Assembly (NCBI RefSeq): GCF_017515565.1
Contig: NZ_JAFWFN010000047.1
Location: 38,642-102,641, forward strand
Source: Halomonas sp.
Lineage (GTDB): Bacteria; Pseudomonadota; Gammaproteobacteria; Pseudomonadales; Halomonadaceae
Direction of reading: 5' to 3'
DNA length: 64,000 nucleotides
Shown piece by piece: positions 29,516-38,464 of the stretch (its first letter is position 1; each line of letters begins with the position of its first letter). The position numbers were made by a program, and so were the translations under genes. The notes beneath the pieces are model-generated. The model worked only from the letters and a program-made list of their open reading frames with translations. It made no database searches and was not told the origin of the DNA.

Positions 29516-30154
29516 ATGAATGCCCAAAAGCGTCATGACATTTTTGCACGCCTACAGGCGGAAAACCCTCACCCCACGACCGAGCTAAACTGGAGCACGC
29601 CCTTTGAACTGCTGGCCGCCGTGCTGCTCTCAGCACAGGCCACGGACGTTGGGGTTAACAAAGCTACCGCTAAACTTTACCCTGTGGCCAACACCCCGCA
29701 AGCCATCATTGACCTTGGCATCGATGAGCTAAAGCGCCACATTCAAACCATTGGGCTGTTTAACACCAAAGCCGAAAACCTGATGAAAACCTGCCACCTG
29801 CTGGTTAATCAGCACGGTAGCGAGGTACCGCAAACCCGCAAAGAACTGGAAGCCTTGCCCGGCGTTGGGCGAAAAACAGCTAACGTGATTCTCAATACAG
29901 CCTTTGGCCAGCCCACCATTGCCGTGGATACGCATATTTTTCGAGTATCCAACCGTACGGGCATTGCCAAGGGTAAAGATGTCGTAGAGGTTGAGCAGAA
30001 GCTGCTAAGGCACATACCCAAGGCATTTAAACAAGATGCCCATCACTGGCTGATTCTCCACGGCCGCTATACCTGCATTGCACGTAAGCCGCGCTGCGGT
30101 AGCTGCATTATCGAAGATCTGTGCGACTATAAAGAAAAAACCGAGCTTGGTTAA
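29516..30154 (+). CDS. nth: Endonuclease III
   Basis: Bifunctional DNA glycosylase and AP lyase for oxidised pyrimidines. It has 212 residues with the helix-hairpin-helix LPGVGRKTANVIL (catalytic Lys), the catalytic Asp in AVDTHIFRVSNR, and the 4Fe-4S cluster Cys set CxxxxxxCxxCxxxxC at CIARKPRCGSCIIEDLC. A ribosome site, AAGAGAAG, precedes it. It belongs to the rsx operon by position. Confidence 0.97.
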   Translation: MNAQKRHDIFARLQAENPHPTTELNWSTPFELLAAVLLSAQATDVGVNKATAKLYPVANTPQAIIDLGIDELKRHIQTIGLFNTKAENLMKTCHLLVNQHGSEVPQTRKELEALPGVGRKTANVILNTAFGQPTIAVDTHIFRVSNRTGIAKGKDVVEVEQKLLRHIPKAFKQDAHHWLILHGRYTCIARKPRCGSCIIEDLCDYKEKTELG

Positions 30155-30183
30155 ACGCCCAGGCTAACAACATGAGGATGCTG

Positions 30184-31254
30184 ATGCCCACGCCTGCCAC
30201 ACTGCTGCATGACCAGCCTATCGCTCAGCGTATTGATGCGCTGTTAGACCTTTCCAAACAGCATGCCGAGCACTACTGCAGCCCTGGCGCCTGGCTGGCG
30301 CGGCAGCGCTATATGGCACAGCACCCTACGTCTATTGTGGTTATGAAGTGTATGGATGGTCGTATTCATATTCCCCACGCAACCCGCACACCGCTGGGCA
30401 TTATCACCCCGTTCAGAAACTTAGGCGGTATTTTTGATTTAGGCTGGCCGTATTTAGGGGAGCTATTAACCGACTCAGTACTCGATGCTGCTAAAGCCGG
30501 GCACGCCACCTTGATGTTGATTACCTACCACTTTTCCAGCGGGCATCAAGAGCGTGGCTGCGCCGGATTTGACTGTGATACTGAAGCAGCCAAAGCACAT
30601 GCCTACGCCATAGCCAAGCAGGCCGGGCAGTTGTTTGGTGATGATCACCAGCAGGTTTACCCGCTGGTATGCGGGTTTGAAACCGATAGCGACGCCCTGC
30701 TCCTCCACGGCCAGCAAGGCGAGGTATTGGATAGTCGTGACGTGATCGGCCTGGCGCCAGAGGCCTTAAGTACCCAACTTGCCAGTCTCTGTCCCGATAT
30801 GCCCAGGGAGATACAGCGAGACTTACTGCCCCTACTTGAAGGCAACGTGGCCCACGTTAGCGAGCTACAGGGCGTAGAGCGAGATTTAGATATTGAGCAC
30901 CGCGAATGGGTGATTTGTGTAGGCCGCGGCTTTGACTTTCTTCACCTGCCGAACACTGCGCTGATTATAGGCCCTTATGGGCCTGATCTAGCCGAACCGA
31001 TAGGCATCGCCGCCGCGATCATTGAGGCTAACATGCGCGCCGGACGAATTCCCGACGACGGTTTCATGCTGCTCGCCTCAACCCCTTACCAGCACAGCGG
31101 TGTAGATCGCGCACGGGCAGAAATGAAGTCCCGCTTTCTCTCAGACTTCGCCGAACGTGTGATACAGCGGGAACATCCTAAACTTGCCCAAAAAATGCGC
31201 CGCCATACGGCGGTGGTGCACTGGCCAACCCGCCGACTAGAATCTCTTGATTAA
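30184..31254 (+). CDS. CsoSCA-like beta-class carbonic anhydrase domain protein
   Basis: A 356-residue protein. The sequence VVMKCMDGRIHIP contains the beta carbonic anhydrase motif CxDxR (C56, D58, R60), and ITYHFSSGHQERGC supplies candidate zinc ligands H116 or H121 and C126. A Cys then a widely spaced His-Cys fits the carboxysomal shell enzyme CsoSCA better than the ordinary HxxC spacing. The expected reaction is CO2 hydration. No carboxysome or RuBisCO gene is near, so a role in a shell is unlikely; a stand-alone or altered function is inferred. I use ATG 30184, with GAGG six bases upstream; ATGs at 30172 and 30178 are alternatives. It is 29 bases after nth. Confidence 0.55.
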   Translation: MPTPATLLHDQPIAQRIDALLDLSKQHAEHYCSPGAWLARQRYMAQHPTSIVVMKCMDGRIHIPHATRTPLGIITPFRNLGGIFDLGWPYLGELLTDSVLDAAKAGHATLMLITYHFSSGHQERGCAGFDCDTEAAKAHAYAIAKQAGQLFGDDHQQVYPLVCGFETDSDALLLHGQQGEVLDSRDVIGLAPEALSTQLASLCPDMPREIQRDLLPLLEGNVAHVSELQGVERDLDIEHREWVICVGRGFDFLHLPNTALIIGPYGPDLAEPIGIAAAIIEANMRAGRIPDDGFMLLASTPYQHSGVDRARAEMKSRFLSDFAERVIQREHPKLAQKMRRHTAVVHWPTRRLESLD

Positions 31255-31272
31255 TCGGCTAAGCGCTTTTGG

Positions 31273-32337
31273 CTATTCACTTTCGCCTATGAGGAGTTTG
31301 CGATAGGCGCCCCGCCACTGCGGCCATTGCCACGGATAAGTATCCAGCAGCGGCGGCTGGCTATCGGGCTCCATTAACCAAGCGTATAGCCGTTGATAGA
31401 GCCCTTCGATCGTTCCGTCATAGCGATACTTTTCGGGGTAAAGCGCAGGAAAGCAGAGCCTATCTGGCACCAGGGGCAGCGCACCCCGCTGGGCAGCTTC
31501 CATAATCGCCAACCCTTGGAACTCATGCCACGTGGTTGAGACCACGATGCCGCCGCCGTTAAGGAGTGCGCGATACTCTGGCTCTGGCTGCGGCCCCCAA
31601 CAAATTGTTTGTTTGGCAAGGCGCTGCTCAGCCTCTGCAAAAATTGGCGGCACATCACGAAAGCGTTGACCAAGCACCGCTAGCTCAAACGGCACCTGCT
31701 GCTCGCTTAGCTTGAACAGAACCGCAAAAAAATCCTCAGGGTTTTTATCGTACTCCCAGCGATGATTCCAAATGATACGCCGCGGGTTCGCATTTGCTTG
31801 GGGGGCATTATCTACCGAGGCTATGGGTACCGGCAGCACTTTTGAACGCTGACGCAACTGCTCTAAGGGCTTGGCAGCAGGCAGATTCTCCGGCATCTTT
31901 TTTAAAAACTGACGCGCACCGTCAAAAAATGAGTCCCGATTATAGGCGGTGTTAAAGACTATCGTATCCGCAGCAAGCGCCGCATAGAGGTTGACCATCT
32001 TGGCCTCTACCTGGGGCATCTGCTCGCTAGATTCAGGGTAGGCAAATTGATTCTCGTGAAAGTAAATAATTTTTCTAGCCCGCCCTAGCTGGGGAAACAA
32101 CCCTACGAGCGTAGCAATGTCCACCATCGAGGTTGCCAGCACGACATCATAGGACTGGCTTATGGTTTCATGCTCCTTCAGCCACCAGCTCAGCGGATTA
32201 CCGCGAATCCGCCACGAAAAGTGACGGGGCGGAAGGGTTAGTAACGTCCAAGAAAACTCATCAAGCGCTGTCATTAAGCTTTGTGACCAATAGCGGTGAC
32301 TCACCGCCTCGTAGGCCGATAATAAAAGTACCCGCAT
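31273..32337 (-). CDS. QTMAN-like glycosyltransferase (DUF3524), putative tRNA-queuosine mannosyltransferase
   Basis: A 354-residue GT-B enzyme. The N-terminal domain has the family mark YFHENQFAYP (residues 92-101), after LLLSAYEAVSHRYWSQ, as in vertebrate GTDC1/QTMAN, which transfers mannose to queuosine in tRNA-Asp. The C-terminal half has IIWNHRWEYDKNPEDFF and VVSTTWHEFQGLAIMEAAQ, a nucleotide-sugar-binding Rossmann region with the E-x7-E-like tail. The product in bacteria is inferred from family only. Its ATG shares one base with the ArsA-like gene's stop (TAATG), so the two are translationally coupled. It converges with the carbonic anhydrase-like gene 18 bases away. Confidence 0.72.
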   Translation of the reverse strand: MRVLLLSAYEAVSHRYWSQSLMTALDEFSWTLLTLPPRHFSWRIRGNPLSWWLKEHETISQSYDVVLATSMVDIATLVGLFPQLGRARKIIYFHENQFAYPESSEQMPQVEAKMVNLYAALAADTIVFNTAYNRDSFFDGARQFLKKMPENLPAAKPLEQLRQRSKVLPVPIASVDNAPQANANPRRIIWNHRWEYDKNPEDFFAVLFKLSEQQVPFELAVLGQRFRDVPPIFAEAEQRLAKQTICWGPQPEPEYRALLNGGGIVVSTTWHEFQGLAIMEAAQRGALPLVPDRLCFPALYPEKYRYDGTIEGLYQRLYAWLMEPDSQPPLLDTYPWQWPQWRGAYRKLLIGESE

Positions 32338-33344
32338 TAAAATCCCTGTTGCTCAAGCTTTTCCGCCAACATCTCTAACACTTCAATTCCTTGCACATCG
32401 GTAGGCAACCAAGGCAGCGTCGGGCGTGGCAAACGCTCAAATAGTTCATCAATACGCGTAAGGTAGGTTGCCTCCTGCTCTCGGCGCGCCTGAAGGAAGT
32501 CACCGTCTGCTTCTACAGGTATGAGGCGATTGATCAGCACGCCAGCAACCGGTATGTGCACATCTTCAAGGGCTTTCACGGCACGATCAGTTTCTAAAAT
32601 CGGCAGCCGCTCAGGTGTCATCACAAATAAAAAGCTGCACGCCTTGGTGTCTTCAATACGCCTTCTGGCTTGATGGAATAGGCGCCGCCGATCAATTAGC
32701 GTTTTGGCGACATCCCGGGTGCGTTCGTCCAGTTCGTCTAACGGGTCTACCGTTGGGTCGTCAAAGGGTGTTGCAACATCTCGGCCCCGCTTGGGGGTTA
32801 AATGCTCAAGCACCTTACCCAGCTCTGCCGACTTGCGGTTATGCGCCAACAGCCCATCTGTCCAGGCTGCCATCGCCTCCGGCAGTGTTAACAGACGAAG
32901 GGTATGCCCAGTTGGGGCGGTATCGAAAATAATCAGGTCATAGGGCGCGCTGTCATCCACCATCAGCCGCGCTAACCGCTCAAGCAAAGCGGCCTCCTGG
33001 GTACCCGGCGACTGTCGGGTAAGGCGCATTTGGCGCTCTAGCTCCTGCATCATTTCGGGCGCAGCATAACGGCGCATTTGTTTAACCACACGGGCCAGAT
33101 GCGCCTCTACTTCGATGTCAGGATCGATCTCCATGGCATCCAAATTGGGCAATAAACGGCGCGGTATATCCGACAGTGCGCGATCAAACACATCGCCCAG
33201 GCTATGCGCTGGATCGGTGGATACCACCAGTACCCGTTTTCCACGGCTAGCGGCAAGCACTGCTAATGAGGCGGCAACAGTGGTTTCACCCACGCCACCT
33301 TTGCCACCTACCCAGAGCAGGCGACGGTTCAGTACTGCTTGCAT
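32337..33344 (-). CDS. ArsA-like ATPase with altered P-loop
   Basis: A 335-residue member of the ArsA/GET3 family of dimeric ATPases. Start at ATG 33344 (MQAVLNRRLLWVGGKGG). Seen: DPAHSLGDVF (switch I-like), DTAPTGHTLRLLTLPE (switch II), and an alpha-helical lid. The signature P-loop reads GGKGGVGETT where the family has GGKGGVGKTT. The first (deviant-Walker) lysine K15 remains, but the catalytic Walker lysine is E20 (GAA at the expected AAA). This should abolish or strongly reduce ATP hydrolysis. It lacks the second half of tandem ArsA. It lies between a Cys-Cys-tailed small protein and the QTMAN-like gene, so a tail-anchored protein, metal or cofactor role cannot be chosen. Confidence 0.85.
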   Translation of the reverse strand: MQAVLNRRLLWVGGKGGVGETTVAASLAVLAASRGKRVLVVSTDPAHSLGDVFDRALSDIPRRLLPNLDAMEIDPDIEVEAHLARVVKQMRRYAAPEMMQELERQMRLTRQSPGTQEAALLERLARLMVDDSAPYDLIIFDTAPTGHTLRLLTLPEAMAAWTDGLLAHNRKSAELGKVLEHLTPKRGRDVATPFDDPTVDPLDELDERTRDVAKTLIDRRRLFHQARRRIEDTKACSFLFVMTPERLPILETDRAVKALEDVHIPVAGVLINRLIPVEADGDFLQARREQEATYLTRIDELFERLPRPTLPWLPTDVQGIEVLEMLAEKLEQQGF

Positions 33345-33396
33345 AGTAATCCCCAAAATAGGTGGCTCAGCATGTTTGTTGTCTGACTGGCCGCTA

Positions 33397-33699
33397 TCAA
33401 CAACAGCGGAAATGATCCAAGGGCGAGTGCTCCATCCCCATCCGTTTGTGCCAGTCATGGAAGCGTTCCAGCAGCAGCGGCTGTAGTTCAAGGGTGTAGT
33501 AGCCAGCGGGGTTTTCAAGCCCCATCATTTCAGAGAACACCAGCAGCATGAATAGGTCATCTTCGTCACGCCGTGCCCGAGCAATAGCACCCCGATAGCG
33601 AGCGCTATAAACCTCTTCGGTAAAAAAACGGGCTTGGTCTAACCAAGCCCGTAATTTATCGCGACGCGACGATGACCCAGGTGATGGGTCATCGTGCAT
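33397..33699 (-). CDS. Small protein with C-terminal Cys-Cys (cory-CC-star type)
   Basis: A 100-residue protein whose last residues are FRCC followed directly by the stop. The body is helical and basic (RRDKLRAWLDQARFFTEEVYSARYRGAIARARRDEDD), then FMLLVFSEMMGLENPAGYYTLEL. It appears to belong to the family called cory-CC-star in public annotation; I recall the name, not a function. The start is ATG 33699, after AGGTAACGTT. It sits 44 bases downstream of cstA and 52 upstream of the ArsA-like gene, in one direction, suggesting a functional link with either. Confidence 0.65.
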   Translation of the reverse strand: MHDDPSPGSSSRRDKLRAWLDQARFFTEEVYSARYRGAIARARRDEDDLFMLLVFSEMMGLENPAGYYTLELQPLLLERFHDWHKRMGMEHSPLDHFRCC

Positions 33700-33743
33700 A
33701 ACGTTACCTCTCTATTAACTGATTAGCGTAGTTTACGACGCGG

Positions 33744-35420
33744 TTAATCACTCTGCGCTGCCATTTCCGCACGCGAGCGTTTCAGTGCAGACGCACACTC
33801 CATTGCCACCATAATGGCTGCAATCAACACCACAACATCCAGCACCAGTAGGAACATATTGCCCTGATTCCAGAAGGTACGTAGCTGGATAAGCAGCGCC
33901 AGGATGGTCATTACCAACAGGAAGCAGAGCGGCGCCAAGGTGTACCACATTGGGCGCTTCATACGCACCAGCATTACAGTGATAACCAACAGCGTTAATC
34001 CTGCTAATAGCTGGTTAGTGGTACCAAACAGAGGCCAAATAATCAGGCCGCCAGAGCCGTCGGCGCCACCAGCACCAAACGCTAGCAGTAAACAGCTACC
34101 CACTGCTAAACCGGTGGCGATGGCAGGTTTTTTCATCCACTGCTGATTATAAATATCGCCCCACTCTTGGAAAATATAGCGCTGCAGGCGCAAGCCTGTA
34201 TCCATGGTGGTGCCCGCAAACAAAGCGGCCATTACAGTTAGCAGTGTAGCAGCCGTGACTTCAGGCAGACCCAGGCCGTTATGAATAATAAAGGCGCCAC
34301 CCTCAACGAAGGCATTCACCCCGCCCTGACCAAAGGCGCTGTACATCGCCTGCCAATCACCTAATGTGGCGAAGCCTGCCGTGGCTGCAAGAATAGCCGC
34401 TAGCGCTAGCATGCCTTCACCTACCGCGCCAAAGTAGCCTACAAAGCGAGCATCGGTCTCTCTATTAAGCTGTTTAGACGTTGTACCCGAGGAGACCAAT
34501 CCATGGAACCCAGAAATAGCGCCGCAGGCAATGGTCACGAACAGCAAGGGAATTAACGATGGCGTACCTGCCGGAACATCACTGTTAAAGGCGGGAGCTA
34601 CCAGCGTCGGGTTCAACAGCACCAACGCACCGTAAAGGATAATCAAGCCAATAAACAGCTGCAGGCCATTGATGTAATCTCGCGGCTGAAGAAGCATCCA
34701 CACGGGCAACAGCGACGCAATGGCCGCGTAGCCAAAGAGAATCAGAATCCACACCGCATTACCTGACATGCCGGCAACTTCTGCAGGCATTTGAATCGGA
34801 ACCGAGGGCCCAATGCCGATTAATAGATAAAGCGCCGCCACACCAATAATGGAAACCACCGGTAGGCTAAGAATACGGCGATAAATCAATTGGCCAATAA
34901 TCAAGGCAACAATGATGGCGCCCCACACCGGTACCACGGCGCTAGAGAAGTTCATCATTAGCCCAGCGATGACCACGGCAAACACAGCGTTAACCATCAG
35001 CAGCACTAGGAAAATCACGATCATAAAGATGCTTCGCGCCCGCTTACCCACAACGTCGCCGGTTAGTGCACCCACCGACTTGGCTTTATTGCGAACACTG
35101 GCCCAAATGGCACCAAAATCATGTATCCCAGCAAAGAAAATGGTACCCAATACCACCCATAAAAAAGCGGGTGCCCAGCCCCAGATAACCGCAATAGCAG
35201 GCCCAACAATAGGCGCCGCACCGGCTACCGACGTAAAGTGGTGGCCCCACAGCACAAAACGATTGGTGGGTACGTAATCAACGCCATCTTCAAACTCATG
35301 GGCAGGTGTTTTAAAGTCAGGATCTAGCTGGTAGATCTTTTCTGCAATGAACTTAGAGTATACAAAATACCCTAAGGCCATTGCCGCAAGGCCTACCACC
35401 AGCAGGACAATAGCACTCAT
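33744..35420 (-). CDS. cstA: CstA-family carbon starvation transporter
   Basis: A 558-residue polytopic membrane protein. Family marks: NRFVLWGHHFTSVAGAAPIVGPAIA near residues 52-75, FHGLVSSGTTSKQL (near 305) and FAGTTMDTGLRLQRY (near 405). CstA proteins import peptides or pyruvate under starvation. This is the shorter class, about 560 rather than 700 residues as in E. coli CstA/BtsT. The start at ATG 35420 follows AAAGGAGCTGCGCCC. The YbdD-like small partner usually found with cstA is absent; the Cys-Cys-tailed protein takes that place. Confidence 0.9.
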   Translation of the reverse strand: MSAIVLLVVGLAAMALGYFVYSKFIAEKIYQLDPDFKTPAHEFEDGVDYVPTNRFVLWGHHFTSVAGAAPIVGPAIAVIWGWAPAFLWVVLGTIFFAGIHDFGAIWASVRNKAKSVGALTGDVVGKRARSIFMIVIFLVLLMVNAVFAVVIAGLMMNFSSAVVPVWGAIIVALIIGQLIYRRILSLPVVSIIGVAALYLLIGIGPSVPIQMPAEVAGMSGNAVWILILFGYAAIASLLPVWMLLQPRDYINGLQLFIGLIILYGALVLLNPTLVAPAFNSDVPAGTPSLIPLLFVTIACGAISGFHGLVSSGTTSKQLNRETDARFVGYFGAVGEGMLALAAILAATAGFATLGDWQAMYSAFGQGGVNAFVEGGAFIIHNGLGLPEVTAATLLTVMAALFAGTTMDTGLRLQRYIFQEWGDIYNQQWMKKPAIATGLAVGSCLLLAFGAGGADGSGGLIIWPLFGTTNQLLAGLTLLVITVMLVRMKRPMWYTLAPLCFLLVMTILALLIQLRTFWNQGNMFLLVLDVVVLIAAIMVAMECASALKRSRAEMAAQSD

Positions 35421-35550
35421 GGGCGCAGCTCCTTTGGTAGTTTCTCGTTATTGTTGACAATATTCATTAGCTTATTGCCACTTAACTATAGTGGTGCCAT
35501 CAAACGTTTAAGTCTATGAAGAAGCCCACCTCTTCTTTTGAATTAATCCC

Positions 35551-35598
35551 AAAGTTGTATAAATACAAAGGTGTGTAAATACAAAGTTGTAGAGCCGC
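35551..35598. repeat. 16-bp tandem repeat upstream of small membrane gene
   Basis: Units AAAGTTGTATAAATAC (35551-35566) and AAAGGTGTGTAAATAC (35567-35582), then the partial AAAGTTGTAG (35583-35592). Period 16, 2.6 copies, in the 233-base gap between cstA and the divergent small membrane gene. A TATAAA-like element recurs in the first unit. It could be a repeated operator, since cstA is divergent. Confidence 0.7.
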
Positions 35599-35653
35599 CA
35601 GCAGCTCATAGAGGCTAATCTGAAGGATAAAACACTTAGCCCATGAGAATCAC

Positions 35654-35917
35654 ATGCCTACCCTACTTCTGTTGTTATTGTGCGCATTGCTCCTTGGGGC
35701 GGCTACAGGCTACCTGTTTCGCTTTACTCAACGCGGCACCACTTCGCGCCCGTCAGGGCTTGCTTATATCGGTATGATAGGGGGTATTGCTGGTTTTATT
35801 ATCTTCCAGCTACTCGTTAAAACAACAGGAGCACCGCTATGGCTTCTACCGTTGCTGGTTGTTTCTCAAGTATGGCTATGGCTTGGGCCATTCGGCCCTA
35901 AGCGTCGAGCTAAGTAA
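35654..35917 (+). CDS. Small hypothetical membrane protein (87 aa)
   Basis: Not recognised. Predicted helices at about residues 4-22, 37-55 and 60-78, with a basic loop (RFTQRGTTSRP) and a basic tail (GPKRRAK), giving a positive-inside orientation. Weak ribosome site, no signal cleavage. It lies alone between divergent cstA and the response-regulator operon, with 112 bases before the next gene. It could be part of either; nothing in it names a function. Confidence 0.6.
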   Translation: MPTLLLLLLCALLLGAATGYLFRFTQRGTTSRPSGLAYIGMIGGIAGFIIFQLLVKTTGAPLWLLPLLVVSQVWLWLGPFGPKRRAK

Positions 35918-36029
35918 TGCATGATTAGCCCCATTTTGAGGCGCACACGTCGAAGGTCGTCTTGGCCCAGCCGCTGAGCCTACCTAAACTCCTTGGATAA
36001 CCCACTACAATATGATCAGGGAGAGATAC

Positions 36030-36404
36030 ATGGCCAAAGTGCTTGTGGTCGATGACGAACCCAACATTGTGCTGTCGTTAGAGTTTCTAATGGAGCAAGC
36101 AGGCTTTGAAGTCGTCACCGCCGAAGATGGTGAACAGGCGTTGGAGCAGGTACATAACTCCTCACCTGATCTCTTGCTGCTGGACATTAGCCTGCCGGGC
36201 ATGAGCGGCTTTGATGTACTGGAGCGCCTGCGTGGTCAAGAAGCCACTGCCCAGCTGCCAATTATTATGCTTACTGCCCACGGGCGAGATGTCGAGCGCG
36301 AAAAAGGCATGGCCCTGGGCGCCGACGACTACATTACCAAACCCTTCTCAACCCAATCTTTAGTTGAAAAAGTTAAAGCACTATTAACTGAGGAGCAGCC
36401 ATGA
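36030..36404 (+). CDS. Single-domain (CheY-like) response regulator
   Basis: A 124-residue receiver domain with no output domain. The acidic pair is D8/D9, phosphoacceptor D52 ([13 protein letters not shown]), T82 (MLTAHG) and K104 (YITKPF), all intact. I place the start at ATG 36030 after CAGGGAGAG; an in-frame ATG six codons upstream gives a non-family extension. The gene shares ATGA (36401-36404) with the exonuclease fusion and is in one operon with the SLC5-type histidine kinase, its likely phosphodonor (inferred). Confidence 0.93.
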   Translation: MAKVLVVDDEPNIVLSLEFLMEQAGFEVVTAEDGEQALEQVHNSSPDLLLLDISLPGMSGFDVLERLRGQEATAQLPIIMLTAHGRDVEREKGMALGADDYITKPFSTQSLVEKVKALLTEEQP

Positions 36405-38464
36405 CAAAAGGCGGGCTGCCTAAACGCCAACGCCTGATTGGCTTATGGCTTATTCTCAGCGGCATTAGCCTGCTAGGCGGCGCTATTTTTGCCGCTTGGC
36501 TGGATGCTCAACTGGCACCGACTGGCTTAACACGGCTAGCTTTGTGGCTGGGCAGCTTTTCCGGCGGCGCCACGATTTTTTTGGTGGGTTTACTCCTGGA
36601 ACGCATGCTATTTACCCCGCTTCGCCACCTTCAAGTGCAGCTGGCCCGCTTAGTCGCCAATCCCGACGCTCGGGATGAGCACCCGCCAGAAGGCTGGCTC
36701 AAAGCGCTTGCCCCCGACCTGCGCCGCGTGCGCGAAAGTTGGCGTGTTGACCGCAGCCGCCTTGCGACTGCCCATGCTGAAGGTGCAAGAAGCGCGGCAC
36801 GCATTCGCCAGGAGCTTGAAACTCTTCTACAGGTTCTTGAAACGCCGCTGTTGTTGTGTGACCACCATCGCCGACTGATGCTCTTTAACCAAGCGGCCGA
36901 AGACTTTTTTGTCGGTAACACCGGACTAGGTTTAGGCAAACGGCTGGAAGCCCTGTTGCCCGTGGGCAGCCTACAGAACGCCCTTAGCCAGTTGCCCAGC
37001 GATGGCTCGCCTAGAGAATTGCTCACCCCCTGTGATAATCGCTGGCTAAAAGTGATTCTGCGACGCGTACCCGGTAGCGACGGTGAAACCCTACTGACCT
37101 TTAGCGATGCCACGGCGTCGTGGTCTAGCGAAATGGGCGTACGCGCGGAGCTCGCCAGCATGCTAACGCCGCTACGCCAGCACACCGCTAGTCTCACCAG
37201 TGCCGCTGATGCTCTGACTCAACTACGCCATCAAAACGATGCGGATACGTCACTGCTGCGCCAACGCTTCGAGAGGGTTATTCACGAAGAGGGCACTACG
37301 CTAGGTGACAACGTGGCCAAAATTGGCCAACTGCTGGACGATTTACAGCATCAGGGCGAGCGATTAACCCCGATGTGGTCGAACGACTTCTGGCAAGCCT
37401 TGGATGAACGCTTAGACCCAGAGCATCGACTAATCACGCCAGTAGGCATGCCCGCCTGGTTTAAAGGGGATGCGCCGGCACTCATCGCCCTTTTTGATTC
37501 ATTGGTAAAACAGCTAAGCGCTCACCTCCCCGACAGCGGTTTTGAGGGTGAAATATGCTTGGGTAATAAGCGGGTCTATCTAGACCTTATTTGGCAAGGC
37601 AAAGCGTTACCCGAGCATGAGCTCGCCGCATGGCAGCACCAACCTATCGCCATCCTACCGCTAACACCCAAAGTGGCCGATGTACTGCGCCAACACGCTA
37701 GCGATATCTGGAGCCTAGCAGATGATGATGGCCTGCATGCACGGCTGCGGATGCCTCTCCCCGCCATAGAGCGAGTCGGTGCCCCACGAGAGCCTGCACC
37801 ACCGCGACCTGAGTTTCACGACTTTGGTATCGCTGATCTGCCACCGCCCGATGAAGCATTGGCCAACCGCTCGCTTCGCAGCTTGGATGTGGTTGCCTTT
37901 GATACCGAAACCACCGGGCTTGAACTACGCCGTGGCGATACAGTAATCAGCCTTGGGGCCTGCCGAGTGGTCAACGCACGGCTGCTAGCCAGCGATGTGT
38001 TTGATCAAAAGGTTGATCCCAAACGGCCTATTCCCCCAGCGAGTACCGCTATTCACGGCCTCACAGATGCCGATGTCGCCGGCGCGCCGCCGCTGGATAT
38101 TGTACTTACCCATTTTCGCGACTACATCGGGGAGGCTGTGCTGCTGGCCCATAATGCTGCCTTTGACCTCTTAGCCATTAGCCATAAAGGGGTCGCGTTT
38201 GATAACCCGGTGATCGACACCTTACTTATCTCGCGGGCGCTAGACGAAGCGCTAGACGGGCACGACCTGGATAGCCTTGCTAAGCGCTACGACCTGGCAT
38301 TCCCGCCCGGCACCCGCCACACTGCATTAGGTGATGCCAGGGTCACCGCCGAGCTATGGCTAGCGCTGCTACCGCGCTTGGAAGCCCGCGGCATTGATAC
38401 GCTGGAGCAGCTGCTGACGCTGCAAGCCAATGCGTTTGACCGACAGGATGCCAGTGCCTCATGA
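36401..38464 (+). CDS. Membrane PAS/degenerate kinase - DEDDh exonuclease fusion
   Basis: A 687-residue protein. Helices at about 11-34 and 46-68; a helical linker; a PAS-like domain at about 135-235 ([29 protein letters not shown]). A region at about 240-450 matches the position of HisKA/ATPase domains but lacks a His box and ATP-lid motifs. A DnaQ-like 3'-5' exonuclease domain at about 488-665 has motifs DTETTG (Exo I, near 500), HNAAFDL (Exo II) and [13 protein letters not shown] (Exo III, DEDDh type). This suggests a sensor whose output is nuclease activity near the membrane. It shares ATGA with the regulator upstream and with the small gene downstream. The substrate is unknown. Confidence 0.82.
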   Translation: MTKGGLPKRQRLIGLWLILSGISLLGGAIFAAWLDAQLAPTGLTRLALWLGSFSGGATIFLVGLLLERMLFTPLRHLQVQLARLVANPDARDEHPPEGWLKALAPDLRRVRESWRVDRSRLATAHAEGARSAARIRQELETLLQVLETPLLLCDHHRRLMLFNQAAEDFFVGNTGLGLGKRLEALLPVGSLQNALSQLPSDGSPRELLTPCDNRWLKVILRRVPGSDGETLLTFSDATASWSSEMGVRAELASMLTPLRQHTASLTSAADALTQLRHQNDADTSLLRQRFERVIHEEGTTLGDNVAKIGQLLDDLQHQGERLTPMWSNDFWQALDERLDPEHRLITPVGMPAWFKGDAPALIALFDSLVKQLSAHLPDSGFEGEICLGNKRVYLDLIWQGKALPEHELAAWQHQPIAILPLTPKVADVLRQHASDIWSLADDDGLHARLRMPLPAIERVGAPREPAPPRPEFHDFGIADLPPPDEALANRSLRSLDVVAFDTETTGLELRRGDTVISLGACRVVNARLLASDVFDQKVDPKRPIPPASTAIHGLTDADVAGAPPLDIVLTHFRDYIGEAVLLAHNAAFDLLAISHKGVAFDNPVIDTLLISRALDEALDGHDLDSLAKRYDLAFPPGTRHTALGDARVTAELWLALLPRLEARGIDTLEQLLTLQANAFDRQDASAS

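Noticed and set aside
30184-31254. Carboxysome locus
   Set aside because: The gene has carbonic anhydrase motifs, but no shell protein, RuBisCO or related gene is nearby.
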